Shown: positions 1 through 6,691, counted from the stretch's first letter. The stretch is 7,418 nucleotides of DNA from an uncultured Sutterella sp. (GCA_905197905.1 CAJKAP010000021.1:1-7418), one strand, 5' to 3'. Numbers and translations: made by a program. The notes: generated from the sequence alone by a model not told the origin.

Positions 1-351
<351 letters not shown>

Positions 352-519
352 GTGAAGCTCTCCTTCCGCGAAATCGCGTTGCGCGATTTCGCGGAAGGAG
401 ATATCGAAGTGCTCTTTCCAAACGAGGTGCCAAGAAACTTCTGGCTAACTCCAGGGATTACAGTCGTCCGCCTTATGCCACCCATGGGGCGCATTCTCGA
501 CAAGCATAACGGCGGTTAG
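352..519 (+). CDS. Hypothetical 55-residue ORF spanning a large palindrome
   Basis: The frame starts at a GTG with AGGA about ten bases upstream and ends at the TAG at 517-519. The product is 55 residues. It begins VKLSFREIALRDFAEGD and ends in MGRILDKHNGG, with a plausible mix of charged and hydrophobic residues, including a hydrophobic run ending in TVVRLM. A TAG at 337-339 closes the frame upstream, so this may instead be the last piece of an older gene. The large inverted repeat at 359-401 lies inside its first codons and would strongly affect translation. A minus-strand frame (445-603) overlaps it and also looks coding-like, so at most one of the two is likely real. No family is recognised. 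Confidence 0.2.
   Translation: MKLSFREIALRDFAEGDIEVLFPNEVPRNFWLTPGITVVRLMPPMGRILDKHNGG
359..401. repeat. 43-base near-perfect palindrome, 20-bp arms
   Basis: The left arm (359-378) and right arm (382-401) are exact reverse complements over 20 bases, separated by only three bases (TTG). The core is CGCGAAATCGCG facing CGCGATTTCGCG. As RNA it would form a very stable GC-rich hairpin from either strand. No run of T follows it on either strand, so it is not a classical intrinsic terminator. It lies about 220 bases beyond the hamB stop codon, so it could still cap the 3' end of the hamAB transcript, serve as a protein-binding site, or be a mobile REP-like palindrome. Confidence 0.85.
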
Positions 520-603
520 CATGTCGCCACAGTCATGGCAGTTGATTCACTCTCCCTTCGCGACAGGTGCGCGCTTCTGTTCGTCGATCCAGGCATACAG
601 CAT
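445..603 (-). pseudogene. Possible broken small zinc-ribbon gene after hamB
   Basis: The frame begins with ATG at 601-603, preceded by AAGGGA at a spacing of nine bases and only 15 bases after the hamB stop. It reads MLYAWIDEQKRAPVAKGE and then meets a TGA at 547-549. Beyond that stop the same frame continues without interruption to a TAG at 445-447 and carries INCHDCGDM, then HGWHKADDCNPW. The spacing of C22, C25, H40, H43 and C48, counted through the TGA, resembles a small zinc ribbon. If the TGA is a mutation, this was a 52-residue third gene of the hamAB operon. Alternatively the 18-residue peptide stands alone, or the pattern is chance. The opposite strand also has an open frame here. 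Confidence 0.25.
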
Positions 604-618
604 CTTGACCGTTCCCTT

Positions 619-3600
619 TTAGACGTCGGCAGTCGGCCAACGCAACTTTCCGCGGCCGACGCGTAGAGCATCCACGAGCCGGGTTTTGCCCGGCAACTGT
701 CCCGAGAATAGACTGGGCTTGGGATCAACCGCTGGCTTCTTGAAGACGGCGATCCGCTGGTAGTCGGGGGTTGTCAGCCAAGTCCGCGCGTCCCCTTCGT
801 CGGTGAGGATTCGATAGAGGCCAGCGGGCGGGGAGGACTCGGTATCGAGTAGGCGCTTATAGCGTTCGACGGACCATTTCTGGATGCCTCCGCTGAGAGC
901 TTCGGTTCGGAAGCGGGCCCATAACGCGGAGGTGTCGGGTGTTGGCCAGTCGCCTGCGTCGGTTTTGGCCGTAATCTCGTCGGATTCAAGCCAGGCCCGC
1001 ATTTCTGCGGGCGTGACGAAGATTGGTTCAGCATCTTCGATGGCCGCCATTGCCGCGCGCCGTGACGGCAGGCCTGCGCGGATCAGCATCGCCATCATGA
1101 ACTGTGGGACACCGGTTTCGACCGCAGCCGCAGCGGCGCCCGCCACCGTATCCGGCGACCAGCCGAAGGACATGCGCCGGGTGCGGACGGCTTCTAGCGC
1201 CCAGACTAGCCGATAGGTGAAGGCATCTTCGACCGCCCGCATGTTCTGCGGGCCGATCTTGGAGACTTCTTCCCCGGACACCCAACTACGTAGGATAGCT
1301 TTCCAGTTCGGCGGCAGCGCGTTCGCCTTGTCAGGGATGAAAGGCCGCATGAACAGCAGGCGTTCGCCGAGTCCGCCGAGAGCATCGGCGAGTTCGTTGA
1401 TGTCGCCGCTCAACGCTGCACTGTCTGCCCTGTCGATGAGTTCGGCCAACTCGTCCGCCATAGCGTCGATGAGGAGGCCAGCTTCGAGCCCTACTCCCAT
1501 CGCGAAATGCCCGCGTCGCGTAGGGGGGGTGGTAGCTTTCCAGATGAGAGCAGCGCGTGCTTCGAATACCTTCCGGTGCAGGGAAGCGACATCCTCGTCC
1601 TCCCGAGCAATTTGGCGAGCCCAGAGTGACCCCCTGAGCGCCTCGTCTAGAAGTTTAGGTAGATCGGCGCGATCAGCGTCTAGGGCTTCGATCAGACCGA
1701 ATACGGTGGCGTCGAGGCGTTCGACGAGCTGAGACAGGGGCTCCTCGTCGATGGCTTCCTCCTCGTCATCCGTCTCGTCTTCATCGTCGGTGGAAGCGTC
1801 GTATTCCACTGCGGCTGCCAGTCGTTCTGCTACCACTGCTTCTTCTTCAGGTGACCTCCAAGCCTCGCGGGCGTTGGCGAGATATTCCCAGGCGTCATCT
1901 ATATCCAAGACGCCCTCGCGTGATAGACGCTCAAGGATTTCGGCAACGATCTGAATAAGGCCGCTTTTAAGCGTCCTGGCCTTGGCAGAGGCGACCAGTT
2001 CCCTCCATTCTTTCTTTCGCCATTTGATTTTGTCGAACATGACATGGACGATCAGCCCCTCGACATCGACGAATGCACGTCCGGCGCGGCCGGCCACGTT
2101 CGCGAACTCCTCTCCTTTGATCTTCTCTGAGGCGCGATATAGCGCGGGCACAAGCAGCACGGCAGCGTTGAGATTGAGGCCCTGCGAGAGCGTCGGCGAA
2201 GCGACAATGACCTTTAGCGCTCCTTCGGATAGAAGCAGTTCCAGTTCGCGTAGGAACGGGCTCGGCAGTCGGCCGTGATGAATGGCAACGCCCACCTTCA
2301 GGCTGGCCACGGCTGGGTGATCCTCGCCCAACCATTCCTTGCCGACTTCTAGGGCGCGGGCGATTGGAGTCTCGTCTTCCAGCAACGAGTCCAGATAGCC
2401 GCGCTTGCAGAGGTCCACGACTTGTTTGCCGTAGCTCTCGACCCAGTTTGCTTGGGTAGAGAAGATCAAGGTGCGCTTGCCCTGGCTCGCGAACTCCCAT
2501 GCCGCGAACAGAGCGAGGTGCGAGTTCTTGCGTGGATAGGGCTTCTTCTCCTTCCCGAGCGCTGGTTTTTCCGCGACGAATTTGTCAAGGAAGGGGCCAT
2601 CGTCGTCTAGATCGAGCCGTAGCAACGCGTCCTTACCTCGCCAGGTAAGCGCGCCGAATCTCTGGCGCGTTGGGCGCCAGTCGGAACGCACAGGCTCCCC
2701 GGGTTCGTCGGAACGAATCCATGCGGTAAGGTCGTCGAGTTCGTCGCCGCTTGGCAGGATCGCGGAAAGGCAAACTATTCGGCGCTCTGCCGCATCCGTG
2801 CGCCGAAGTAGACGCTGCACGAGCGTCTCATAGCGGATTTCGCGCTCACTAGGACCGATCATGTGGCCTTCGTCGAGGACGATCAGGCCGACATCGTCAA
2901 TCAACGTCTGGTCGCTTCTCAGCGCGAAGTCGAGTTTTTCGGGCGTCGCAATGATGATCTCCCGTGTGCGGAGGGCGTCTTCATCACCGGCCGAAAGGCC
3001 GCTGGCGCCGTAGAGAGAAGAGACACCAAACCCTAGGGGCGCGAAGGTCTTCCTGAAAGTTCGTTCGGTCTGGGCCGAAAGAGCGCGCAGCGGTGTGACG
3101 ATTAGCACCCGGCGTGCGGAGGATAGGGTCATTAACGCGGCAATCTCTGCCACCCGTGTTTTGCCCGCGCTGGTCGGCAGGGCGACGACCAGATCGTCCG
3201 TGACGTCTGTGGAGCGCTGGGCGGCTTCGCGCTGCGATGGCCATAGCTCCACTTCTGAGGTCTTGCGGGCGTAAAGGGAAGATATAAACAACCGCCGCAG
3301 GTCGGGATATCTTTCCTCCGCACCCTCGGGTGGCTCAGTCGGCAAATTCTGGTGTAGTGAGTGTTGCCACAAGTCGTCGATCAGGTGACGGCAGAGGTTC
3401 GAGATCCACCACAGCGGGACGTTCTCAGCGTTGTCGGCAAGCCCGACAGCGGTGGTAAGGAGCCCTCGCGCGGCTTCGAACGACTCAACCTCGCCCGTCT
3501 CAAGCGCGAAGTCGAAAAATGCCAGGGCACGGCAGATCGTCGTATTGAGAATTGTCGACAGTACTTCGTCGACGTCAGCATCTCCGCCCTGCAGGGCCGC

Positions 3601-4119
3601 CGCGATCTGCTCATCGCCGTGAGCCCCATAATTCAACCAGTCGCGAACGAAGCCGCGAAGTTGATCGAGATCGCGCAGTATCAGGTGTCGGATCGCTATT
3701 TCCCCGGGTGAGACGTTAAGGTCTTCCTCTATCTCGTTGAAGATTGAAAAGGCGACGGCCGAGAAGCCGGCTAGATGGTAGGCTGCAGCAGCAATGGTGC
3801 GGCGGAATCCGCGATCAGGCGACTCTGGATCACCATTACGCACGAGGGCTTCGAAGGCGTTGGCTGCGCGCTCAAAGGCCTTGCCAGTGAGTTCCGAAGC
3901 ACCAGCCTGAGCCCGCAGTGCCATTGCGCCTCGAAGCAGGGCAAAACCGTGCTCGGCAAGATCTGTTTCGATGGTTGCGCCAAGCGGCGGAGCGTTTTGC
4001 GGCAATACGCCATTCTTGCGCATCAACGACCAAGCTGCACCGCGATAGAGGAGGCGCCCGAGAATACCGTCAACTGTAGCGGCCGTCAGGAAGGTGCTTA
4101 ATTCTTCAGTCGTCTCCAA
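619..4119 (-). CDS. hamB: Hachiman helicase HamB (superfamily 2, DEAD/DEAH-like)
   Basis: This 1166-residue protein is an ATP-dependent superfamily 2 helicase. An N-terminal helical region of about 290 residues precedes two RecA-like domains. Visible motifs are a Q-like SQREAAQ (295), Walker A LPTSAGKTR (314-322, Lys320), Ia TPLRALSAQ (342), Ib ATPEKLD (391), Walker B DEGH (416-419), motif III SAI (452-454, usually SAT), IV LIFSTQ (551), V SPTLSQGLNL (641) and VI AGRAGR (676-681). A strongly acidic segment lies at 777-793, followed by a long helical C-terminal region. The start is a TTG at 4117-4119, 14 bases inside hamA, with GAGG nine bases upstream; an in-frame TAG just before rules out an earlier ATG. 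Pairing with a DUF1837 nuclease gene identifies it as HamB, known to sense abnormal DNA and control HamA. The first internal ATG is only codon 33. The family call is firm; no lesion is seen. Confidence 0.93.
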   Translation of the reverse strand: METTEELSTFLTAATVDGILGRLLYRGAAWSLMRKNGVLPQNAPPLGATIETDLAEHGFALLRGAMALRAQAGASELTGKAFERAANAFEALVRNGDPESPDRGFRRTIAAAAYHLAGFSAVAFSIFNEIEEDLNVSPGEIAIRHLILRDLDQLRGFVRDWLNYGAHGDEQIAAALQGGDADVDEVLSTILNTTICRALAFFDFALETGEVESFEAARGLLTTAVGLADNAENVPLWWISNLCRHLIDDLWQHSLHQNLPTEPPEGAEERYPDLRRLFISSLYARKTSEVELWPSQREAAQRSTDVTDDLVVALPTSAGKTRVAEIAALMTLSSARRVLIVTPLRALSAQTERTFRKTFAPLGFGVSSLYGASGLSAGDEDALRTREIIIATPEKLDFALRSDQTLIDDVGLIVLDEGHMIGPSEREIRYETLVQRLLRRTDAAERRIVCLSAILPSGDELDDLTAWIRSDEPGEPVRSDWRPTRQRFGALTWRGKDALLRLDLDDDGPFLDKFVAEKPALGKEKKPYPRKNSHLALFAAWEFASQGKRTLIFSTQANWVESYGKQVVDLCKRGYLDSLLEDETPIARALEVGKEWLGEDHPAVASLKVGVAIHHGRLPSPFLRELELLLSEGALKVIVASPTLSQGLNLNAAVLLVPALYRASEKIKGEEFANVAGRAGRAFVDVEGLIVHVMFDKIKWRKKEWRELVASAKARTLKSGLIQIVAEILERLSREGVLDIDDAWEYLANAREAWRSPEEEAVVAERLAAAVEYDASTDDEDETDDEEEAIDEEPLSQLVERLDATVFGLIEALDADRADLPKLLDEALRGSLWARQIAREDEDVASLHRKVFEARAALIWKATTPPTRRGHFAMGVGLEAGLLIDAMADELAELIDRADSAALSGDINELADALGGLGERLLFMRPFIPDKANALPPNWKAILRSWVSGEEVSKIGPQNMRAVEDAFTYRLVWALEAVRTRRMSFGWSPDTVAGAAAAAVETGVPQFMMAMLIRAGLPSRRAAMAAIEDAEPIFVTPAEMRAWLESDEITAKTDAGDWPTPDTSALWARFRTEALSGGIQKWSVERYKRLLDTESSPPAGLYRILTDEGDARTWLTTPDYQRIAVFKKPAVDPKPSLFSGQLPGKTRLVDALRVGRGKLRWPTADV

Positions 4120-4882
4120 GATCTTCCGCCTCTAGGTACATTGCCGCAATGAAATCCTGATGGTCTTCGACGTGAATGTTCACGACGTAATGGTCCCTGT
4201 TGACTCCAGCGGCTTCAAGGTTCTCTTTCAGGGAAGCGTGAGGGCCGTTACCCGACACGGTGAAGAGCATGTGGTCGATGCGATCGGCTGGCATAGACTT
4301 AAGACCCACTTCGTCACGAAGGTCGCGACCCAGTGCGTTATCGCCAGCGTCGTTGCTCTCCAGCAGGCGATTGGCGACGAACAGCAGCGAGTCAGGCGTG
4401 CAGCGGCCATTGTCGCGGTCGAGGACCTTGCGGGCGGCGGTGACCGTGGTTTTGCCAAGCTTCTGGTTACTTTTAGCTTCACCTTTTAGCAGCCAGAGCT
4501 TATTGCCTTGGTAGCCCGCGCCGATGATGTCATCGCCGCGCATGGCCATGTTACGGCCGTCCTTGTAACGGAGCCGGCGCACGGGTACCCGCAGACCGAT
4601 TTCTTCCTCAACTAGTTCAGTCGCAAGGATTTCGCCGAGGTCGCCAGAGCGGCCCTTCGGGGTATTAGGCATTGCCTCGCGGAGGATCTTGGCAGCAACC
4701 TTGTATCCTAGTCGCCCTACGTCATCGGCGATGCGTTCAAGTCGTTCGTAGTGCGAGCGAATGGTCTCAGCAAGGTCCTCGCGGATATCATCGCGGCCGC
4801 CGTCCTTCTCGACATACGTCCAGTAATACTTGCGTTCATCATTTTCTTTAATGGATTCACACCACTTCTCATATAGCCCCAC
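4106..4882 (-). CDS. hamA: Hachiman nuclease HamA (DUF1837, PD-(D/E)xK)
   Basis: This is the effector of the Hachiman system: a DUF1837 protein with a PD-(D/E)xK nuclease core that degrades DNA when released by HamB. The core is visible. Counting from the TTG at 4898-4900, it has SGDLGE (85-90), RGDDIIG (121-127) and the catalytic ExK in LLKGEAKS (137-144; Glu141, Lys143). Subtract six for the start chosen here. I prefer GTG at 4880-4882 (258 residues) because AGGGAG lies seven bases upstream. The TTG at 4898-4900 (264 residues) has no good ribosome binding site. The length fits the family. The stop codon overlaps the hamB start by 14 bases, which implies translational coupling and matched amounts of the two subunits. 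The N-terminal part (up to about residue 80) is helical and charged, and may contact HamB. All core residues appear present, so the gene is probably active. Confidence 0.9.
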   Translation of the reverse strand: MGLYEKWCESIKENDERKYYWTYVEKDGGRDDIREDLAETIRSHYERLERIADDVGRLGYKVAAKILREAMPNTPKGRSGDLGEILATELVEEEIGLRVPVRRLRYKDGRNMAMRGDDIIGAGYQGNKLWLLKGEAKSNQKLGKTTVTAARKVLDRDNGRCTPDSLLFVANRLLESNDAGDNALGRDLRDEVGLKSMPADRIDHMLFTVSGNGPHASLKENLEAAGVNRDHYVVNIHVEDHQDFIAAMYLEAEDLGDD

Positions 4883-4888
4883 GGCGTT

Positions 4889-4895
4889 TCTCCCT
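4889..4895 (-). promoter_or_regulatory. hamA ribosome binding site
   Basis: On the minus strand this reads AGGGAGA, an almost ideal Shine-Dalgarno sequence. Six bases separate it from the GTG at 4880-4882. It lies downstream of the alternative TTG start at 4898-4900, so it argues that hamA begins at the GTG. Confidence 0.6.
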
Positions 4896-4899
4896 ATCA

Positions 4900-4911
4900 A
4901 TCAGTTCTGAT
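4900..4911. promoter_or_regulatory. Small inverted repeat just upstream of hamA
   Basis: ATCAG and CTGAT are exact inverted arms separated by two bases, five bases upstream of the hamA Shine-Dalgarno. The position would suit an operator or a small RNA structure in the leader, but the repeat is short enough to occur by chance. Confidence 0.25.
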
Positions 4912-4926
4912 CACGTCAAGATTTTC

Positions 4927-4941
4927 CCGATTCGAAATCGG
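4927..4941. promoter_or_regulatory. Inverted repeat in the hamA upstream region
   Basis: CCGATT and AATCGG form exact six-base arms around a CGA centre, about 45 bases upstream of the hamA start and directly after the stop codon of the small upstream ORF. No T run follows on either strand, so it is not an intrinsic terminator. An operator for hamAB is possible; no regulator is encoded next to it. Confidence 0.3.
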
Positions 4942-4942
4942 C

Positions 4943-5047
4943 CTATTGAAAGAATCCATCCTCAGCGCTTTCCCACGTATCTTGCAAAATGGCGTCAATC
5001 TCTTCCCGCTCAGTTTCAGTCGCGCCAATCAATGGGAAGCAGCTCAT
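4943..5047 (-). CDS. Possible small acidic ORF upstream of hamA
   Basis: An ATG at 5045-5047 opens a 34-residue frame (MSCFPLIGATETEREEIDAI and on, ending ESAEDGFFQ) that stops at a TAG 60 bases before the chosen hamA start, on the same strand. The frame is open further upstream to a GTG at 5126-5128 (61 residues), but that would overlap the start and ribosome binding site of the divergent plus-strand gene, so a shorter form is more likely. The C-terminal half is strongly acidic, and no Shine-Dalgarno is obvious before the ATG. I recognise no family. It may be a small first gene of the Hachiman operon, a leader peptide, or non-coding. Confidence 0.3.
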   Translation of the reverse strand: MSCFPLIGATETEREEIDAILQDTWESAEDGFFQ

Positions 5048-5094
5048 ATTTCTTTCAATCACCAACAGGCAAAGATTCCTGATAATGTACCCAT

Positions 5095-5100
5095 AGGAGG
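5095..5100 (+). promoter_or_regulatory. Strong ribosome binding site of the 5110 ORF
   Basis: A perfect AGGAGG, extended to AGGAGGGGAG, lies nine bases before the ATG at 5110. A GATAAT at 5081-5086 could be a -10 box, but I find no convincing -35 at the right spacing. The quality of this site shows that the 5' end of the downstream gene is authentic even though its body is damaged. Confidence 0.6.
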
Positions 5101-5109
5101 GGAGACGCA

Positions 5110-5619
5110 ATGTCAGAGATGAATCCACACGATGCCGCGCAGACTTTGCCCCAGGATCGGGAAACGCTGTACCACTTGGTCTGGTGCGAGCCCGCGGAAT
5201 GTATAGCTGTGTTGTATGACATCAGTACTGAGTTACTGGCAAAACGATGCAGCGAAATGCGGATACCCAGGCCGCTTGCCGGTTACTGTAAGGCACTTGC
5301 GAAAGGTACTGCGCCTGCAATTCCCGCTCTGCCCGATCTGAAAAAGGGTAAGACGGTAAAGGTATGTGAGAATGATAATCCATCAATGCACTCTCCTGCC
5401 GTTAAGGCATCAAAATCAGCAACTTCATTAGCCCTAAAGCAAGCCCCTGTTACAGACAGAAACTGCTGTTCAGCAGCGTTTTACTGCCGCCCAGACCCGA
5501 GCGGTTACCGCTACCGGGCAGGTACTGGTGATTGGAAACAGCTACGACACTCGCGGGCGCCAGCAGATGGCCAGCCAGACCACGGGTGCGACGACCGTCG
5601 AAGCTGTCGATTTGGTTGA
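5110..5619 (+). pseudogene. Truncated or frameshifted HTH-like gene
   Basis: The open frame encodes 169 residues, but only about the first 80 look like a native protein. Residues 19-60 (TLYHLVWCEP, YDISTELLAKRC, RIPRPLAGYC) resemble a short DNA-binding-like module, common in uncharacterised bacterial proteins, with a pattern such as LY-LVW-P, then IPRPPRGYW and an alanine/lysine-rich stretch. The usual Trp after GY is Cys60 here. From about residue 117 (RNCCSAAFYCRPDPSGYRYR) the text looks out of frame, while the +1 frame becomes coding-like from about 5459. That suggests a small indel near 5450-5460. The frame then runs on over the helicase relic to a TGA at 5617-5619. It is divergent from hamA. 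I take it as a genuine gene start joined to, or shifted into, unrelated sequence; its function is unknown. Confidence 0.55.
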
Positions 5620-6166
5620 CCTTACCGACTTTGGTGCAGGGTTTAACCTGGAGGCTGCGGATGCGTTGACGCGCCTGGTAAAGTTTGCCGCAGGCGTCAT
5701 GACCCAGGTTGGCCCCGCAGCATTGCTGCCCCGGCTGGAAACGCTACGAAGAGGAAGAGCCCGCAATCCGCCGACGGTCGCAGAAGCAGCGTTAGTGGCA
5801 TTTGCAGAGAGACCAGGTTTTACGCTGGCCGCAGAGGCGCTGCGCCTTCTGACTCGTCAGGACAATGCGCGAGTCTATCGGCCAGAGGTTTTGCGCTGTT
5901 GTTTGCGCGCCCTTCAGTCGGCTGCTGCCGGAGGCTGCACTTTTGCAGACGCCACGATAAACGAGCGCGAACGCAATCGCCACGAGAGTCGACCGTTGCC
6001 CCGGCGTGTAATCGGCAGCACATTGTTGCTAAAGGGACTTGAAGGGGAGGTGGCAGTCATCACATCCCCGGAAGAGATGGATGCACAACACCTCTATGTC
6101 GCTATGACGCGGGGAGCTTCGCGGCTGGTTGTGTGCTCGCTAACTCCCATATTGGCGGCCCGCTAA
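5438..6166 (+). pseudogene. C-terminal relic of a UvrD/Rep-like SF1 helicase
   Basis: The frame is open from just after a TAA at 5435-5437 to the TAA at 6164-6166. Gene callers would start it at the GTG at 5528 (212 residues), but that start has no ribosome binding site and is probably an artefact. Numbered from that GTG, helicase-like text begins near residue 28 (DLVDLTDFGAGFNLEAADAL). Near the C-terminus are the hallmark motifs of the second RecA domain of UvrD-type helicases: STLLLKGLEGEVAVI (164-178, the KGLE motif) and LYVAMTRGASRLVV (189-202, motif VI). Walker A, the DExx box and the first RecA domain are absent, so it cannot hydrolyse ATP. The ending is typical of helicases encoded beside OLD-family nucleases (Gabija-like). 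The 5' end joins the damaged HTH-like ORF in another frame. I infer a fragment left by deletion; a regulated short protein is unlikely. Confidence 0.65.
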
Positions 6167-6261
6167 CTCCGATGCAAAGCGCCCTTGCTCGCAAATCGCA
6201 CCTTCCTTAGGGCCAGTGCCTGACGTACAGTCCTATCAAATAGCCTGGCTTCTATCACCAT
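6163..6261 (-). pseudogene. Possible 5' stub of hipA, truncated
   Basis: An ATG at 6259-6261 overlaps the stop codon of the hipB-like gene in the string ATGGTGA, the arrangement usual for hipB-hipA pairs. The frame reads MVIEARLFDRTVRQALAL and continues with RKVRFASKG, then ends at a TAG (6163-6165) after 32 codons. That stop sits exactly where the opposite-strand helicase relic ends. The beginning resembles HipA-family N-termini (a short beta strand, then a Leu-Phe/Trp-x-Arg-x-Val pattern), but this is a weak match. A full HipA kinase is over 400 residues, so any toxin function is lost. It could also be a chance frame. Confidence 0.3.
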
Positions 6262-6551
6262 TCTTCACGCCTTGCCGGTGAATCAAACTCCTTTTCAACC
6301 AAATTTGAAGCCTTTGTATAAGTTGAAATAGGTCCAGAACTAAGCGAAATCTCCACTCCTAAAATATTTAACACGTTGTATAGACGCTGAAAACTTGCTT
6401 TTGAAGGGTTTGCCTCAAGTCGAGCATAAGTCTGCTGAGTGACACCCAACCTGGCGGATAGTTCTCTTTGAGTTAATCCTTTTGATTTACGAAAGCCAAT
6501 TAAAAGTGGCCGTAACTGGCTAAGAAGTCTGACCGGGAAAACATTATCCAT
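6255..6551 (-). CDS. HipB-like XRE-family antitoxin/regulator, orphan
   Basis: This 98-residue protein has a Cro/C1-type helix-turn-helix covering about residues 12-70. The recognition region is GLTQRELSARLGVTQQTYAR (25-44), followed by LEANPSKASFQRLYNVLNIL. The shape matches HipB: similar length, one HTH, a beta-forming segment after it (VEISLSS), and a tail ending in Glu-Trp, as in E. coli HipB, whose C-terminal Trp is important for its turnover. HipB proteins dimerise, repress their own operon and neutralise the HipA kinase. Here hipA is missing or reduced to a stub, so the protein is an orphan antitoxin or has been recruited as a plain repressor. ATG at 6549-6551 is chosen; its Shine-Dalgarno is weak. 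Base composition is AT-rich, unlike the genes to its left. Confidence 0.82.
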   Translation of the reverse strand: MDNVFPVRLLSQLRPLLIGFRKSKGLTQRELSARLGVTQQTYARLEANPSKASFQRLYNVLNILGVEISLSSGPISTYTKASNLVEKEFDSPARREEW

Positions 6552-6570
6552 AAGTAGGTGACCATGTCGA

Positions 6571-6599
6571 TTATTTAAAATAAGTTCACTTTGCGTAAA
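6571..6599 (-). promoter_or_regulatory. Likely promoter and operator of the hipB-like gene
   Basis: On the minus strand TTTACG (6594-6599) and TAAATA (6572-6577) are spaced by 16 bases, about 20 bases before the ATG. The -10 lies within the 13-base palindrome TTATTTAAAATAA (6571-6583; exact six-base arms around one base). A repressor bound there would block the promoter, which fits autoregulation by the encoded HTH protein. The region is AT-rich, so the -35 and -10 assignment is tentative. Confidence 0.35.
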
Positions 6600-6650
6600 A
6601 ATAACAGACTTCAGGGTGTTTTTTTACTTTACAGCTTTTAAGGTGTAAGG

Positions 6651-6680
6651 ATGAACTCGTTGTTTAATTTGTTGCATTAA
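6651..6680 (+). other. Nine-codon ORF with a ribosome binding site
   Basis: AAGG at 6640-6643 precedes an ATG by seven bases, and the frame reads MNSLFNLLH and then TAA. It lies just upstream of the candidate promoter at 6692. It could be a leader peptide, but such a short frame is easily produced by chance, and no promoter for it is clear. Confidence 0.12.
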
Positions 6681-6691
6681 AGTGTTAAAGG

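Noticed and set aside
359..401. Palindrome as an intrinsic terminator
   Set aside because: No T run follows the hairpin on either strand.
1217..1732. 171-residue plus-strand ORF, with several others inside hamB such as 1967-2500
   Set aside because: They lie antisense or out of frame within the clear hamB reading frame and have low-complexity Ser/Arg/Ala composition typical of shadows in GC-rich genes.
4160..4514. Plus-strand ORFs antisense to hamA
   Set aside because: They overlap the conserved nuclease core on the other strand and show no domain of their own.
6139..6170. CGCTAACTCC repeated at 6138-6147 and 6161-6170, with GCTAACTCC also at 444-452 and a similar string near 6750
   Set aside because: Short and without consistent spacing or flanks; I found no element structure, so probably coincidence.
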